NCBI RefSeq assembly: GCF_902859625.1
Contig: NZ_CADIJX010000005.1
Span: 1-64,000 of the forward strand
DNA: 64,000 nucleotides
Direction: 5' to 3'
Origin: Achromobacter pestifer
GTDB lineage: Bacteria; Pseudomonadota; Gammaproteobacteria; Burkholderiales; Burkholderiaceae_B
The translations under genes were made by a program, and so were the position numbers. Numbering within the stretch: position 1 is the stretch's first letter; each line of letters begins with the position of its first letter. Below the pieces are notes generated by a model. That model had not been told where the DNA came from and did no database searches. It worked only from the letters and a program-made list of their open reading frames with translations. Positions 1 to 8,974 of this stretch are shown piece by piece.

Positions 1-41
1 GCAATATTCTCTCTAGGCCAACGGAAATTCCACCGCTGCTT

Positions 42-190
42 GATGGGTTGCGCGCGTTGAACTATCGCGTTCTTGCGGTTGATTTCTCGCGCTACACCCA
101 TCCTACGGCGCATCCCCTGTTTTCCGTAGGATGGGTGTAGCGCGCGGAGCGGCGGAATAGCACTTTGGACTGACGCGCGCGCAACCCATC
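42..190. repeat. Nested palindromic intergenic element (REP-like)
   Basis: A perfect inverted repeat with 21-base arms lies at 88-108 and 124-144 around a 15-base spacer. Outside it a second, imperfect pair of arms lies at 42-57 and 173-190 (the right arm carries two extra bases in its GC run). Both pairs contain the GATGGGT core, so the element is built from repeated copies of a short unit in alternating orientation. This is the usual architecture of REP/BIME-type repeats; I cannot tell from one copy whether it is repeated elsewhere in the genome. It lies just downstream of the dienelactone hydrolase stop. Confidence 0.7.
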
Positions 191-215
191 AGGCGGCGCA
201 CCCGATGTCGCCGGT

Positions 216-1004
216 CTACAAATACCGCTTGAACCACGCCAACATCCGGCTCCAGCCGTCCTTGGCAGCCTCGGGCTTGTAGCTGGCCCGGTAGTCCGCC
301 ATGAAGGCATGATCGGCGTCAGGGTAGACCACGAACTCGGACTGCTTGGCCGCGGCATTGCCGGCGGCCAGCTTGGTCTTCATGATCTCGATATCCGATA
401 CCGGAATGCTGCCGTCCTTCGCGCCATACAGGCCCAGCACCGGCCCGTGCAGCTCGTTGACCACATCAAAAGCCACGCGCTTGATCAGGGGGCCGTGGCC
501 CACGCTGAGCTTGCCGTACCAGGCGACGGCCGCCTTCACATTGGGGTTGTGCGCGGCATACATCCAGGTCAGGCGTCCACCCCAGCAGAAGCCGGTCACC
601 GCCACGCGCTTGGCATCGCCACCGTTTTGCGCCGCCCACGCCACGCTGGCGTCCAGGTCAGCGAACACCTGGTCGTCAGGCACCTTGCTGACGATTTCGC
701 CAATCAACTTTGGAATGTCCGTATAGACCGAGGCGTCACCCTGGCGCTCGTATAGATTGGCGGCCACGGCCAGGTAACCGGCCTTGGCAACGCGGCGGCA
801 GACATCCTTGATGTGCTCGTGCACGCCAAAGATCTCTTGCACGACCAGCACGATGGGCAGGTCGCGTTGGCCTTCAGGCGCGGCGTAATAGGCGGCAATG
901 GAACCATCAGCCACGGGGAGTTGAAAATCCCCGTGAACCAGGCCCTGCGTGTCCGTGTGGATAACGGTGGAAGCGACGTTGCCGGCGGCGGCGGAAAAAC
1001 TCAT
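216..1004 (-). CDS. Dienelactone hydrolase family protein
   Basis: A 262-residue alpha/beta hydrolase. The catalytic triad is visible: Cys140 in GFCWGG, Asp197 in YGAKDG and His232 in DADHAF, with the family's Glu in VVQEIFG near residue 57. Classic members hydrolyse dienelactone to maleylacetate in chloroaromatic or beta-ketoadipate-type pathways, but many homologues act on other esters, so the substrate is open. The ATG at 1004 was chosen over the ORF's far upstream extension because AGGAGT sits 5-6 bases before it. No signal peptide is evident, so a cytoplasmic enzyme is expected. No aromatic-ring genes flank it closely. Confidence 0.88.
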   Translation of the reverse strand: MSFSAAAGNVASTVIHTDTQGLVHGDFQLPVADGSIAAYYAAPEGQRDLPIVLVVQEIFGVHEHIKDVCRRVAKAGYLAVAANLYERQGDASVYTDIPKLIGEIVSKVPDDQVFADLDASVAWAAQNGGDAKRVAVTGFCWGGRLTWMYAAHNPNVKAAVAWYGKLSVGHGPLIKRVAFDVVNELHGPVLGLYGAKDGSIPVSDIEIMKTKLAAGNAAAKQSEFVVYPDADHAFMADYRASYKPEAAKDGWSRMLAWFKRYL

Positions 1005-1059
1005 GGAGTACTCCTGTGTAGGGATCAACGACACCGGGTCCCCCGTTCCGCGCGCGTCC

Positions 1060-1899
1060 CTAGTGCGGGTGGGCATGCTCCGCATGGGGGGCGCCGTGAC
1101 CAGCGTCGGCTCCATGCTCATGCCCGTGGTGCATCAGCGTGGTGACGCTGTAAATCAGCGCCACGCCCACGCCTACCAGCAACAATTGCGGGACGGCATC
1201 CGAAAGGGACACCCGTTCGTGCATCTGCGGCATCAGATCGGCCACCGAGATGTAAAGGAAGCTGCTGGCGGCAATCACCAGGACATACGGCACCCAACCC
1301 TGGGCTTGCTGAAGCACGAAGTACCCTATTATGCCGCCCACGGCTGAACACAAGCTGGTGAACAGGATCAGGGAAAAGGCGCGGCGACGCGCCAGCCCCG
1401 CATTCAGCAGCACGACGAAATCGCTTAGCTTGTGCGGCACTTCATGCACGATGATCGACGCGGCCGTCAGCACGCCCAGCAGCGGATCGGTCAGGAACGC
1501 TGCCGCCACCAGCACGCCGTCGCACAAGTTGTGCAACGAACTGCCGATCAGGATCAGCACGCCCCCGCGCCCCGCCTCGTGATGGTCGTGACCCTTGTGA
1601 TGGTGATGGCCGTCGCCCTCGTGGTGATGGCTATGGCGCAGCAGCGCGATTTTTTCCAGCACGAAGAAGCCGATCAACGAAGCCAGCATCAGCCCGAACA
1701 GCGCATGGGCGTCGCCCACCGCCCCCTCAAAGGCCTCGGGCAGCAAGTGCAGGAGCGCTACCGACAGCAATACCCCCACCGACAGGCTCACCATGTGATG
1801 CAGGTATTGGGCAAACACCTTGTAAGCCAGCCAGCTGGCGACAAAGACGGCAATAAGGCCACCGGTGACGGTGGCAAGCAGGACCCAGAGCAGCAACAT
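1060..1899 (-). CDS. ZIP family divalent metal transporter
   Basis: A 279-residue inner-membrane protein with about eight hydrophobic segments. The two ZIP signatures are present, HNLCDG in TM4 and HEVPHKLSD in TM5; these hold the metal-binding His, Asp and Glu residues. A His-rich cytoplasmic loop (HHHEGDGHHHH and HDHH) and a His-rich C-terminus follow the pattern of zinc-handling ZIPs. The family imports Zn(II) and sometimes Fe(II) or Mn(II). The start at 1899 is preferred; ATG 1935 is possible but lies inside a palindrome that looks like an operator, and neither has a clear Shine-Dalgarno. It follows polA on the same strand after a hairpin terminator, so it is probably transcribed on its own. 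Confidence 0.88.
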   Translation of the reverse strand: MLLLWVLLATVTGGLIAVFVASWLAYKVFAQYLHHMVSLSVGVLLSVALLHLLPEAFEGAVGDAHALFGLMLASLIGFFVLEKIALLRHSHHHEGDGHHHHKGHDHHEAGRGGVLILIGSSLHNLCDGVLVAAAFLTDPLLGVLTAASIIVHEVPHKLSDFVVLLNAGLARRRAFSLILFTSLCSAVGGIIGYFVLQQAQGWVPYVLVIAASSFLYISVADLMPQMHERVSLSDAVPQLLLVGVGVALIYSVTTLMHHGHEHGADAGHGAPHAEHAHPH

Positions 1900-1928
1900 T
1901 TGGGGGACGCAATATAGGCGGGGGAAGC

Positions 1929-1946
1929 GCAACATTATATTGTTGC
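1929..1946. promoter_or_regulatory. Palindromic operator candidate upstream of the ZIP gene
   Basis: An 18-base palindrome, GCAACATTATATTGTTGC, with a single mismatched pair near the centre, lies 30 bases upstream of the ZIP start. Position, size and AT-rich core suit a metalloregulator site. It does not match the TGTTAT-N3-ATAACA motif seen at 33272-33286, so if it is a regulatory site the protein is probably not the same one. Confidence 0.4.
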
Positions 1947-1962
1947 AATCCCAAAACCGGAA

Positions 1963-1986
1963 ATGGGCCGCCCAAAGGCGGCCCAT
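1963..1986 (-). terminator. Probable polA terminator
   Basis: Perfect 10-bp stem (arms 1963-1972 and 1977-1986) with a four-base loop, 27 bases beyond the polA stop. On the minus strand it is followed by a T-rich but interrupted tract, so termination may be partial. Confidence 0.6.
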
Positions 1987-2012
1987 CGGTCCTGCGTACG
2001 GCCGGCGCGCGC

Positions 2013-4730
2013 TTAGTGCGCCTGCTCCCAGTTCTTCCCCATGCCCACTTCCGCGACCAACGGCACGCGCAGCTCGGCCACACTGCACATCAGGCGCGGC
2101 AACGCTTCCTTGACAAGTTCGATCTCGGCGTCCGGCGCTTCCAGCACCAGTTCATCGTGTACCTGCATGATCATGCGCGTTTGCAGCTTTTCGGATTCCA
2201 GCCACCCCTGCACCGCCACCATCGCCATCTTGATCAGATCGGCCGCCGTGCCCTGCATGGGCGCATTGATGGCCGCGCGCTCGGCCCCCTGCCGGCGAGG
2301 GCCGGAGGCGCCGCGGATCTCCGGCAGTTGCAGGCGGCGCCCGAACACGGTTTCCACGTAGCCTTGCTCGCGCGCGAGCCGGCGGGTGTTTTCCATGTAC
2401 ATCGCCACGCCGGGATAGCGCGCGAAGTAGCGGTCGATGTAGGCTTGCGCCGCGTCCCGCGTGATACCCAGGTTGGACGCCAGGCCGAACACGCCCATGC
2501 CGTAGATCAGCCCGAAGTTGATGGCCTTGGCGGCACGGCGCTGCTCGGTCGACACGTCGGGCAATGCCACGCCAAACACCTCCGACGCCGTGGCGCGGTG
2601 GATGTCCTCGCCCGCGGCGAAGGCGCGTTGCAGGTTGGCGTCGTCAGAGACGTGCGCCATGATCCGCAATTCAATCTGCGAATAGTCAGCCGACAGCAGC
2701 AAGCCCTGTTCCGCGATGAACGCCTCGCGCACGCGGCGGCCCGCCTCGGTGCGAACCGGGATGTTCTGCAAGTTGGGGTCGGACGAGGCCAGACGGCCCG
2801 TGATCACCGCGGCCTGCGCGTAGCGCGTGTGCACGCGCCCCGTGTCCGGGTTGATCATGCGCGGCAGCTTGTCCGTATAGGTCGATTTCAGCTTGGACAG
2901 GCCCCGGTATTCCAACAGCACCTGCGGCAGCGGATAGTCCTGCGCCAGCTTGGTCAGCACGTCTTCGTCGGTGGACGGCGCTCCGCCCGCTGTCTTGCGC
3001 ACGACCGGTAGCTGCATGCGGTCAAACAGGATCTCGCCCAATTGCTTGGGCGAATTCAGGTTGAACGGCTGCCCGGCCAGTTCATAGGCCTTTTGCTCCA
3101 GGCGCAGCATTTCCTGCCCCAGCTTATGGCTTTGGCGACCGAGTTCAGCGGCATCCACCTTCACGCCGTTGCGCTCGATGGTGGTCAGCACCGCTGACAC
3201 CTGAATCTCAAGCTGGTAGATGCGGTTCAGCCCGTCATCGGCCGCGACCATCGGGCGCAGCACCTGATGCAGCTGCAAGGTGAAGTCAGCGTCTTCGGCG
3301 GCGTAGTGGCCGGCCTTGTCGACCGCCACCTCGTCAAAGCCGATCTGCTTGGCGCCCTTGCCGCACAGATCCTCGTACGACACGCCGCTGCGGCCCAGGT
3401 AACGCTGGGCCAGGTCATTCAGGCCCACGCCGCGATGGGACTCCAGCACATAGGCTTCAAGCATCGTGTCTTCGGCGATGCCCGCCAGCCGGATGCCTTC
3501 GTTGGCGAAGACATGCGCGTCGTACTTGGCGTGATGCAGCAGCTTGGCGCGGGTCTCGTCTTCCAGCCACGGTTTCAGGCGGGCCAACACCTCGGCCTTG
3601 GGCAATTGGGTCGCGCCATCGGGGCCGCGATGCGCCACCGGGATATAGCACGCCACGCCCGGCGCCACCGCCAGCGACAGGCCGACAAGCCGGGCCTGCA
3701 TCTGATCCAGCGACGTGGTTTCGGTGTCCAGCGCCACCAGGGACGCGCCCTGCAATTTTTCAAACCAGGCGTCGAATTCCGTCCAATCGGAAATAATGCG
3801 GTAATCCAGTTCAGCGGGCGCTGCCGGCGCCTCGGCCGCAATGCGCGCATCGCCCGTGGGCACGCGCTCGGCGTCACCGGTCAGGTCGCGCAGCCAGGTG
3901 CGAAAACCATAGCGCTCGTACAGTTCGGTCAGCGTGGCGTTGTCGCGTTCGCGCGGGATCAGGTCGTCCACGCTTTCCACGTGGCCGGCCAGGTCGCAGT
4001 CGTACTTCACCGTCAACAACTGGCGCGTCAGCGGGAAGTTCGGGATGGCTTCGCGCAGATTGTTGCCCGCCACGCCCTTGATGCCGTCGGCTTCCTCAAT
4101 CAGCTTGTCGATGGAACCGAATTCCGTCAGCCACTTGACCGCCGTCTTGGGACCCACCTTGGTCACGCCCGGCACGTTGTCCACCGTATCACCCACCAGC
4201 ATCAGGTAGTCCACGATGCGGTCGGGCGGCACGCCAAACTTGTTGACGACCCCGGGTTCATCCAGCACTTCACCGGTCATGGTGTTGACCAGGGTGACAT
4301 GGCTGTTGACCAATTGCGCCAGGTCCTTGTCGCCGGTGGAGACGATGGTGTGCACATCGTGCTCGGCAGCGCGCTTGGCCAGAGTGCCGATCACATCGTC
4401 AGCTTCCACCCCTTCGATGGCCAGCACCGGCCAGCCCAGCGCGCGAACGGCACGGTGGATGGGCTCGATTTGCGCCGCCAGGTCTTCCGGCATGGGGGGA
4501 CGGTGCGACTTGTACTCCGGATACAAATCGTCCCGGAAGGTCTTGCCGCGGGCATCGAAAATACATGCGGCATACTCTGCCTTATGGTCAGATACAAGCT
4601 TGCGCAACATATTCACCACGCCGTAAAGCGCACCCGTGGGTTCGCCTTGCGCATTGCGCAAATCAGGCATAGCGTGGAAAGCGCGGTACAAGTAACTTGA
4701 ACCGTCGACCAGTAATAAGGTTTTTTTCAT
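2013..4730 (-). CDS. polA: DNA polymerase I
   Basis: 905 residues, close to the usual length. Three domains are recognisable: the 5'-3' flap nuclease (about 1-290, starting MKKTLLLVDGSSYLYRAFHA), the 3'-5' proofreading domain (about 325-510), and the polymerase (about 530-905). The proofreading domain keeps its DTET metal-binding motif near residue 334, so it should be active, unlike in some thermophile enzymes. Polymerase motif A (DYSQIELRI, near 680) and motif C (QVHDELVLE, near 857) are intact. It fills gaps after repair and removes Okazaki primers. The start at 4730 is the ATG of the conserved N-terminus; longer reading extends into the divergent gene. Confidence 0.97.
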   Translation of the reverse strand: MKKTLLLVDGSSYLYRAFHAMPDLRNAQGEPTGALYGVVNMLRKLVSDHKAEYAACIFDARGKTFRDDLYPEYKSHRPPMPEDLAAQIEPIHRAVRALGWPVLAIEGVEADDVIGTLAKRAAEHDVHTIVSTGDKDLAQLVNSHVTLVNTMTGEVLDEPGVVNKFGVPPDRIVDYLMLVGDTVDNVPGVTKVGPKTAVKWLTEFGSIDKLIEEADGIKGVAGNNLREAIPNFPLTRQLLTVKYDCDLAGHVESVDDLIPRERDNATLTELYERYGFRTWLRDLTGDAERVPTGDARIAAEAPAAPAELDYRIISDWTEFDAWFEKLQGASLVALDTETTSLDQMQARLVGLSLAVAPGVACYIPVAHRGPDGATQLPKAEVLARLKPWLEDETRAKLLHHAKYDAHVFANEGIRLAGIAEDTMLEAYVLESHRGVGLNDLAQRYLGRSGVSYEDLCGKGAKQIGFDEVAVDKAGHYAAEDADFTLQLHQVLRPMVAADDGLNRIYQLEIQVSAVLTTIERNGVKVDAAELGRQSHKLGQEMLRLEQKAYELAGQPFNLNSPKQLGEILFDRMQLPVVRKTAGGAPSTDEDVLTKLAQDYPLPQVLLEYRGLSKLKSTYTDKLPRMINPDTGRVHTRYAQAAVITGRLASSDPNLQNIPVRTEAGRRVREAFIAEQGLLLSADYSQIELRIMAHVSDDANLQRAFAAGEDIHRATASEVFGVALPDVSTEQRRAAKAINFGLIYGMGVFGLASNLGITRDAAQAYIDRYFARYPGVAMYMENTRRLAREQGYVETVFGRRLQLPEIRGASGPRRQGAERAAINAPMQGTAADLIKMAMVAVQGWLESEKLQTRMIMQVHDELVLEAPDAEIELVKEALPRLMCSVAELRVPLVAEVGMGKNWEQAH

Positions 4731-4746
4731 GGTTACAAAGGCAGAT

Positions 4747-5421
4747 ATGGCAACAACTGCGGAAACACCCGCCAACAAACAAATTCCGCTGATTATGTCA
4801 GAGATACGGACGGCGGCAGACGAGCTCGCGAACATCGGGCCCGCGGTCAGCGTCTTCGGCAGTGCACGAGTCAGTCGCAATTCTCCCCACTATGAAACCA
4901 CCGTCGCGATTTCGGCCGCCCTGGCCGGCGCCGGTTTTGCGGTGATCGCCGGGGGCGGCCCAGGCATCATGGAGGCCGCCAACAAGGGCGCCTTCGAGGC
5001 AGGCGGCACCAGCATCGGGCTGAACATCAGCCTGCCCCACGAAGCGCACAACAATGAATATCAGACAATCAGCCTGTCGTTTGAATATTTCTTTTCGCGC
5101 AAGGCCACGTTCTTCATGCACAGCTTCGCCTATGTGGCGATGCCGGGCGGTTTTGGCACCCTGGATGAACTCTTCGAAGCGTTGACGCTTATCCAGACGG
5201 GCAAGGTCCCGCCCGCCCCCATTGTGCTGGTGGGCAGTGAGTACTGGTCCGGCCTGGTCGAATGGCTAGGCGGCCAAGTGCTGGCCAACGGCATGATCGG
5301 CGCGCACGACCTGGACCTTTTCATCATCGAAGACGATCCCGTCAAGGTGGTGCGTCGCGTGGTGGAATTCCACGACAAGGTCAATTCCGACGCGCAATAC
5401 GCGCCGTCGCTGCCGGCCTGA
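4747..5421 (+). CDS. LOG family protein (TIGR00730 Rossmann fold)
   Basis: 224 residues. The family hallmarks GGGPGIMEAAN (residues about 75-85) and PGGFGTLDE (about 135-143) are both present. Members once annotated as lysine decarboxylases are nucleoside 5'-monophosphate phosphoribohydrolases; in plants and some bacteria they release cytokinins, while the bacterial physiological role is usually nucleotide salvage or is unknown. The gene is divergent from polA. An ATG at 4729 would overlap the polA start by two bases; ATG 4747, preceded by AAGG at a suitable distance, and ATG 4795 are alternatives. I chose 4747. Confidence 0.85.
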   Translation: MATTAETPANKQIPLIMSEIRTAADELANIGPAVSVFGSARVSRNSPHYETTVAISAALAGAGFAVIAGGGPGIMEAANKGAFEAGGTSIGLNISLPHEAHNNEYQTISLSFEYFFSRKATFFMHSFAYVAMPGGFGTLDELFEALTLIQTGKVPPAPIVLVGSEYWSGLVEWLGGQVLANGMIGAHDLDLFIIEDDPVKVVRRVVEFHDKVNSDAQYAPSLPA

Positions 5422-5438
5422 GTTTTTCAGCCCCCATG

Positions 5439-5464
5439 AAAAATGCCCCCGAGGGGGCATTTTT
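5439..5464. terminator. Bidirectional terminator
   Basis: An AAAAATGCCCCC / GGGGGCATTTTT hairpin lies between the convergent LOG-family gene and the M20 gene. It has A and T tracts on both sides, so it can stop transcription from either direction. The last base falls at the M20 stop codon. Confidence 0.88.
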
Positions 5465-6888
5465 CACTTCCGCATGAATGACGGCACGACCTCCGGCGGG
5501 ATCGGGCACAGATAGGGTTGGCCGCGACGCGCATCCAGCAGTTCTTCCTTGGCGCGCGCCAGCGCCTCGGGCTGCGTGTACAGATCCGCGGCGGTTGCCG
5601 CGATGACCTTGGCCGCGTGCACCATGCCCTTGTGCGCCATGGACATCTTGCCTTGCGCCACCATCTGCCACGAATGGAAGGGCGTGCCGTAGGCGTAGCA
5701 TGCCCCCCAGCATTGCGCCGTGGGCGTCACCCAACTGACGTCGCCCACATCCGTCGACCCATAGGTGATCTCGGTCTTGGCCGGATCAAAAGGCGCCACG
5801 CCAGAGAACAGCGGCGTAGGGTTGCGCAGCACCGCGCCCAGGTTCTTGCCCGCGTTGTCGATGTCATCTTCCGTGATCGAATCCCACATGCGGCGTGCGG
5901 TCTGCTCCTCGCCCGGCGTATAGGCCGGTCCTTGAAGGGACTGCATGTTGGCGTACATGACTTCGTTCAGCACACGGTTGGGCATGTAGTTCGAGCACGC
6001 CTTGTCGAACACGATGTCCAGCTCGCAGCCGGTCATCAGGGCCGCGCCGCGCGCCACGTTCTTCACGCGCTCGTACAACTCCGCCGCCTGCGAATTGATG
6101 GGCGCGCGCACCAGGTACAAGACCTCGGCGCGGGCCTGCACCACGTTGGGCGAAATGCCGCCGCTGTTGGTCACGGCGTAATGCACGCGCGCATCCGGCA
6201 CCATGTGTTCGCGCAGATAGTTCACTCCCACGTTCATCAGTTCCACCGCATCCAGCGCGCTGCGCCCAAGGTGCGGGGAATTGGCGGCGTGCGCGGCGAT
6301 GCCGCGAAAGCGGAAATAGGCCTGGATGTTGGCCAGCGACGACTGGTGGAAGATCCCCGTGTGCGACGCCGGGTGCCACGTCAAGGCCGCGTCCAGGTCA
6401 TCGAACAGACCCGCGCGCGCCATGAACGTCTTGCCTGAACCGCCCTCTTCCGCAGGACAGCCATAGAAGCGGATCGTGCCCGTCAGTTGGTTGGCTTCCA
6501 GGAATTCCTTGACTGCCACCGCGGCAAAATGCGCGGCCGTGCCCAATAGATGATGGCCGCAGCCATGGCCATTGCCATTGGGCGTTTCCGGCGACGGCTG
6601 ACAGGCGAACGCGCCACTCTCCTGGCTCAGACCGGACAGCGCGTCGTACTCGCCCAGGATGCCAATGACGGGGCCGCCCTGGCCCGCTTCCGCCACGAAA
6701 GCCGTGGGGATTCCGGCGGCGTCCCGCGTGATGCGGAAACCGGCTTCCTCAAGCATGGCGATATGCAACTCGGCCGATTTATGTTCGTCATACCGCAGTT
6801 CCGCCAAGCTCCAGATGCGGTCACTCAGGTCTGCGTAACGGTCGCTGCGCGCGTCGATGAACGGCGCAAGTTTGTCGATGGCACCCAT
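5464..6888 (-). CDS. M20 family amidohydrolase (AbgB-like)
   Basis: 474 residues of the M20D peptidase/amidohydrolase fold. Metal-binding and catalytic stretches are visible: GILGEYDAL, GNGHGCGHHLLG and CPAEEGGSGK. It resembles subunit B of p-aminobenzoyl-glutamate hydrolase and related amidohydrolases that cleave acylated amino acids; the true substrate is unknown. The start at 6888 has GGAG seven bases upstream. A longer form starting at 6939 would overlap the preceding Bug gene by four bases (ATGA) and cannot be excluded. With that receptor gene it forms a two-gene unit, which suggests periplasmic capture and cytoplasmic hydrolysis of one compound. Confidence 0.85.
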   Translation of the reverse strand: MGAIDKLAPFIDARSDRYADLSDRIWSLAELRYDEHKSAELHIAMLEEAGFRITRDAAGIPTAFVAEAGQGGPVIGILGEYDALSGLSQESGAFACQPSPETPNGNGHGCGHHLLGTAAHFAAVAVKEFLEANQLTGTIRFYGCPAEEGGSGKTFMARAGLFDDLDAALTWHPASHTGIFHQSSLANIQAYFRFRGIAAHAANSPHLGRSALDAVELMNVGVNYLREHMVPDARVHYAVTNSGGISPNVVQARAEVLYLVRAPINSQAAELYERVKNVARGAALMTGCELDIVFDKACSNYMPNRVLNEVMYANMQSLQGPAYTPGEEQTARRMWDSITEDDIDNAGKNLGAVLRNPTPLFSGVAPFDPAKTEITYGSTDVGDVSWVTPTAQCWGACYAYGTPFHSWQMVAQGKMSMAHKGMVHAAKVIAATAADLYTQPEALARAKEELLDARRGQPYLCPIPPEVVPSFMRK

Positions 6889-6935
6889 TGCTTCTCCAGT
6901 GAAAGGGTTGATCCTGTCTCGTTGAAAAAAGCCTG

Positions 6936-7919
6936 TCATTCGTCCAGCTTGATGCCAGCAGTTTCAATGATTTTCCGATTGGCAGCCAGCGTCTGCGCGA
7001 TGCGCTGCGCGAACGCTTCCGGCGTCCCGCCGTCCGGCTGCGCGCCAAGCGCCGCCAGGCGCTGCACCAATGCGGGATCGGCCAGCGCGCGGCCCACGGC
7101 CTGATTCAAGGTCCGCACCACGGCGTCGGGCGTTCCCGCAGGCGCGACCAGCCCGAACCAAGTCTGGCCCAGCGCATTCAACTGCGGATATCCCAGTTCG
7201 GCCAACGTCGGCAAGGCCGGCATGCCCTCAAGCCGCGCGGGCGCCGACACGGCGATGGCCCGCAGCTTTCCCGCCTTGATCAGCGATTGCGCCGATGCGT
7301 ACTGATCCTGCTGCACCTGCACCTCGCCACCGACCGCAGCCGTCAGCGCCGGCCCCATGCCACGGTATGGCACATGCAGGACATCAACCTTCAGGTCGGC
7401 ATTCATCGCCGCCAGATTCAGGTGGCCCAGCGAACCGACGCCGGGCGAGCCAAAGGAATACTTGCCCGGATGCGCGCGCAGTTCGGCCAGAAACTGCGGG
7501 AAATCCTGCGCGGGAAAGGCCGGGTTCACCATCCACACGACCGGCACCGTGGCCACCGACGCCACCGGCATCAGTTGGCGGGCGGGGTCTACCCGCTGGG
7601 TGCCGTACAGCAAGGGATTGACGGCCATGGTGCTGACGGTCGCCATGCCCAAGGTGTAGCCGTCCGGTTCGGCGCGCGCCACGGCTTCGGTACCGATCAG
7701 CCCGCCCGCGCCAGCGCGGTTCTCGACGACCACGCTCTGGCCCAGCTCCTTGCGCAAGCCGTCGGCCACGGCACGCGCCAGCACGTCCGTGGACCCGCCT
7801 GGCGCAAAAGGCACGACCAAGCGCACTGGTTGAGACGGATACGCGCCCTGGGCGGCGGCGAAAGTAGAAGCGCTGAAGGCAACGGCGCAGACAACGGCAT
7901 GCAGCAGGCGGGACTTCAT
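6936..7919 (-). CDS. Bug/TctC family tripartite tricarboxylate receptor
   Basis: 327 residues with an N-terminal signal peptide ending near AAAQGA. The body has the family pattern: [19 protein letters not shown] near the mature N-terminus, then VENRAGAGG and PDGYTLG. These periplasmic proteins bind carboxylates or other small ligands; they are greatly expanded in Bordetella and Achromobacter, mostly without the TctA/TctB membrane proteins, as here. ATG 7919 was chosen for the signal peptide and an AGGAG 11 bases upstream. It is divergent from a LysR gene and followed by the M20 gene. Confidence 0.92.
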   Translation of the reverse strand: MKSRLLHAVVCAVAFSASTFAAAQGAYPSQPVRLVVPFAPGGSTDVLARAVADGLRKELGQSVVVENRAGAGGLIGTEAVARAEPDGYTLGMATVSTMAVNPLLYGTQRVDPARQLMPVASVATVPVVWMVNPAFPAQDFPQFLAELRAHPGKYSFGSPGVGSLGHLNLAAMNADLKVDVLHVPYRGMGPALTAAVGGEVQVQQDQYASAQSLIKAGKLRAIAVSAPARLEGMPALPTLAELGYPQLNALGQTWFGLVAPAGTPDAVVRTLNQAVGRALADPALVQRLAALGAQPDGGTPEAFAQRIAQTLAANRKIIETAGIKLDE

Positions 7920-7987
7920 GGACCAGACACTCCTAAGGCGCGGGCAACGAACGGGATCGCAGCATTGTGGCCAGGGCATATCCTTAT

Positions 7988-8026
7988 TTCAAATACATTA
8001 ATGCGTAGATATATTCGTATTTTGAA
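7988..8026. promoter_or_regulatory. LysR-type operator candidate
   Basis: TTCAAATAC (7988-7996) and GTATTTTGAA (8017-8026) form an inverted repeat, imperfect by one base, in the AT-rich gap between the divergent LysR and Bug genes. LysR regulators usually bind such dyads in the shared intergenic region, so this is the natural target of the adjacent regulator. Confidence 0.5.
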
Positions 8027-8042
8027 TAGCTTGGATCCATCG

Positions 8043-8966
8043 ATGGACGTCGCGCCTGCCACCCTGCTTTCCCGCCTGCTCGCCAAAGGGCGGCTGCGCC
8101 ATCTACAGCTGTTGGCCAGCATCGCCGACCTGGGCAGCATCCAGCAGGCGGCCAGCCACATCGGCCTGAGCCAGCCTGCCGCCACCCATGCGCTGGCCGA
8201 TATCGAAGACCTGCTGGGGGTTCGCCTGTTTGAACGCCACGCGCGCGGCATGCGCACCACGCGCAGCGGCCAACTCATGGCGGAATGCGCGCGCGGCATG
8301 TTGACGACCTTGCGCGCCTCGACCGATTCCGTGGCCGCGTTGCGCGACGGCGCCGCGAGCAGCCTGCGCCTGGGCGCGATCCCCGCTGCCAGCGGCGGCC
8401 TGCTGGCCGAGCGGTTGCCGGCCTACATGACCGCACATCCCGATCTGCATGTTGAGGTGGTGGAAGGCAGCCGCGAACAACTGCTGCCGCTTGCCGCCAA
8501 CGGCAGCCTGGACATGCTGCTCTGCCGCCGTCCGGAAGCCGTGCCCACCAACCTGGAATTCGTGCCGCTACAACAGGACATCGCCGTGATCGTCGCCACG
8601 GACGGACATCCCTTGCTGGCCCCGGGTTGTTCGCCCACGTCGGAACAGGTCGCATCGCAACTGTGGATCGAGCCCCGGCCCGAACTTGCCATCCATGCCG
8701 TCTTCACCGCGTTCTTCGAGCGGGCGGGCGTTGTGCCCCGCCGATGCCGGCTGGCTAGTGCGGCGCCGCCCATGCCCTTGCTGATTGCCGTCATGCGCGC
8801 GCAGCACGCGCTGGCGATGGTGCCGTTGACGTTGGCCAACTGGTATGTGCAGCACGGCCATTTCCAGCGCGTGGCGATTGAGTCTCCGGGCTCGTTCGCG
8901 CCCATCGGCGCCATCGTCCGTGAGCAAGGCCCGGGCCGCGATTTCCTGGAATGGCTACGCCGGTAA
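8043..8966 (+). CDS. LysR family transcriptional regulator
   Basis: 307 residues. The N-terminal winged helix-turn-helix is clear (HLQLLASIADLGSIQQAA, then LSQPAATHALADIE and VRLFERHARG), followed by an effector-binding domain. It is divergent from the Bug/M20 pair and most likely regulates it in response to the ligand or hydrolysis product. ATG 8043 is used; ATG 8001 is in frame but would put the start inside the AT-rich operator region. Neither has a good Shine-Dalgarno. Confidence 0.88.
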   Translation: MDVAPATLLSRLLAKGRLRHLQLLASIADLGSIQQAASHIGLSQPAATHALADIEDLLGVRLFERHARGMRTTRSGQLMAECARGMLTTLRASTDSVAALRDGAASSLRLGAIPAASGGLLAERLPAYMTAHPDLHVEVVEGSREQLLPLAANGSLDMLLCRRPEAVPTNLEFVPLQQDIAVIVATDGHPLLAPGCSPTSEQVASQLWIEPRPELAIHAVFTAFFERAGVVPRRCRLASAAPPMPLLIAVMRAQHALAMVPLTLANWYVQHGHFQRVAIESPGSFAPIGAIVREQGPGRDFLEWLRR

Positions 8967-8974
8967 AGCGCGAG

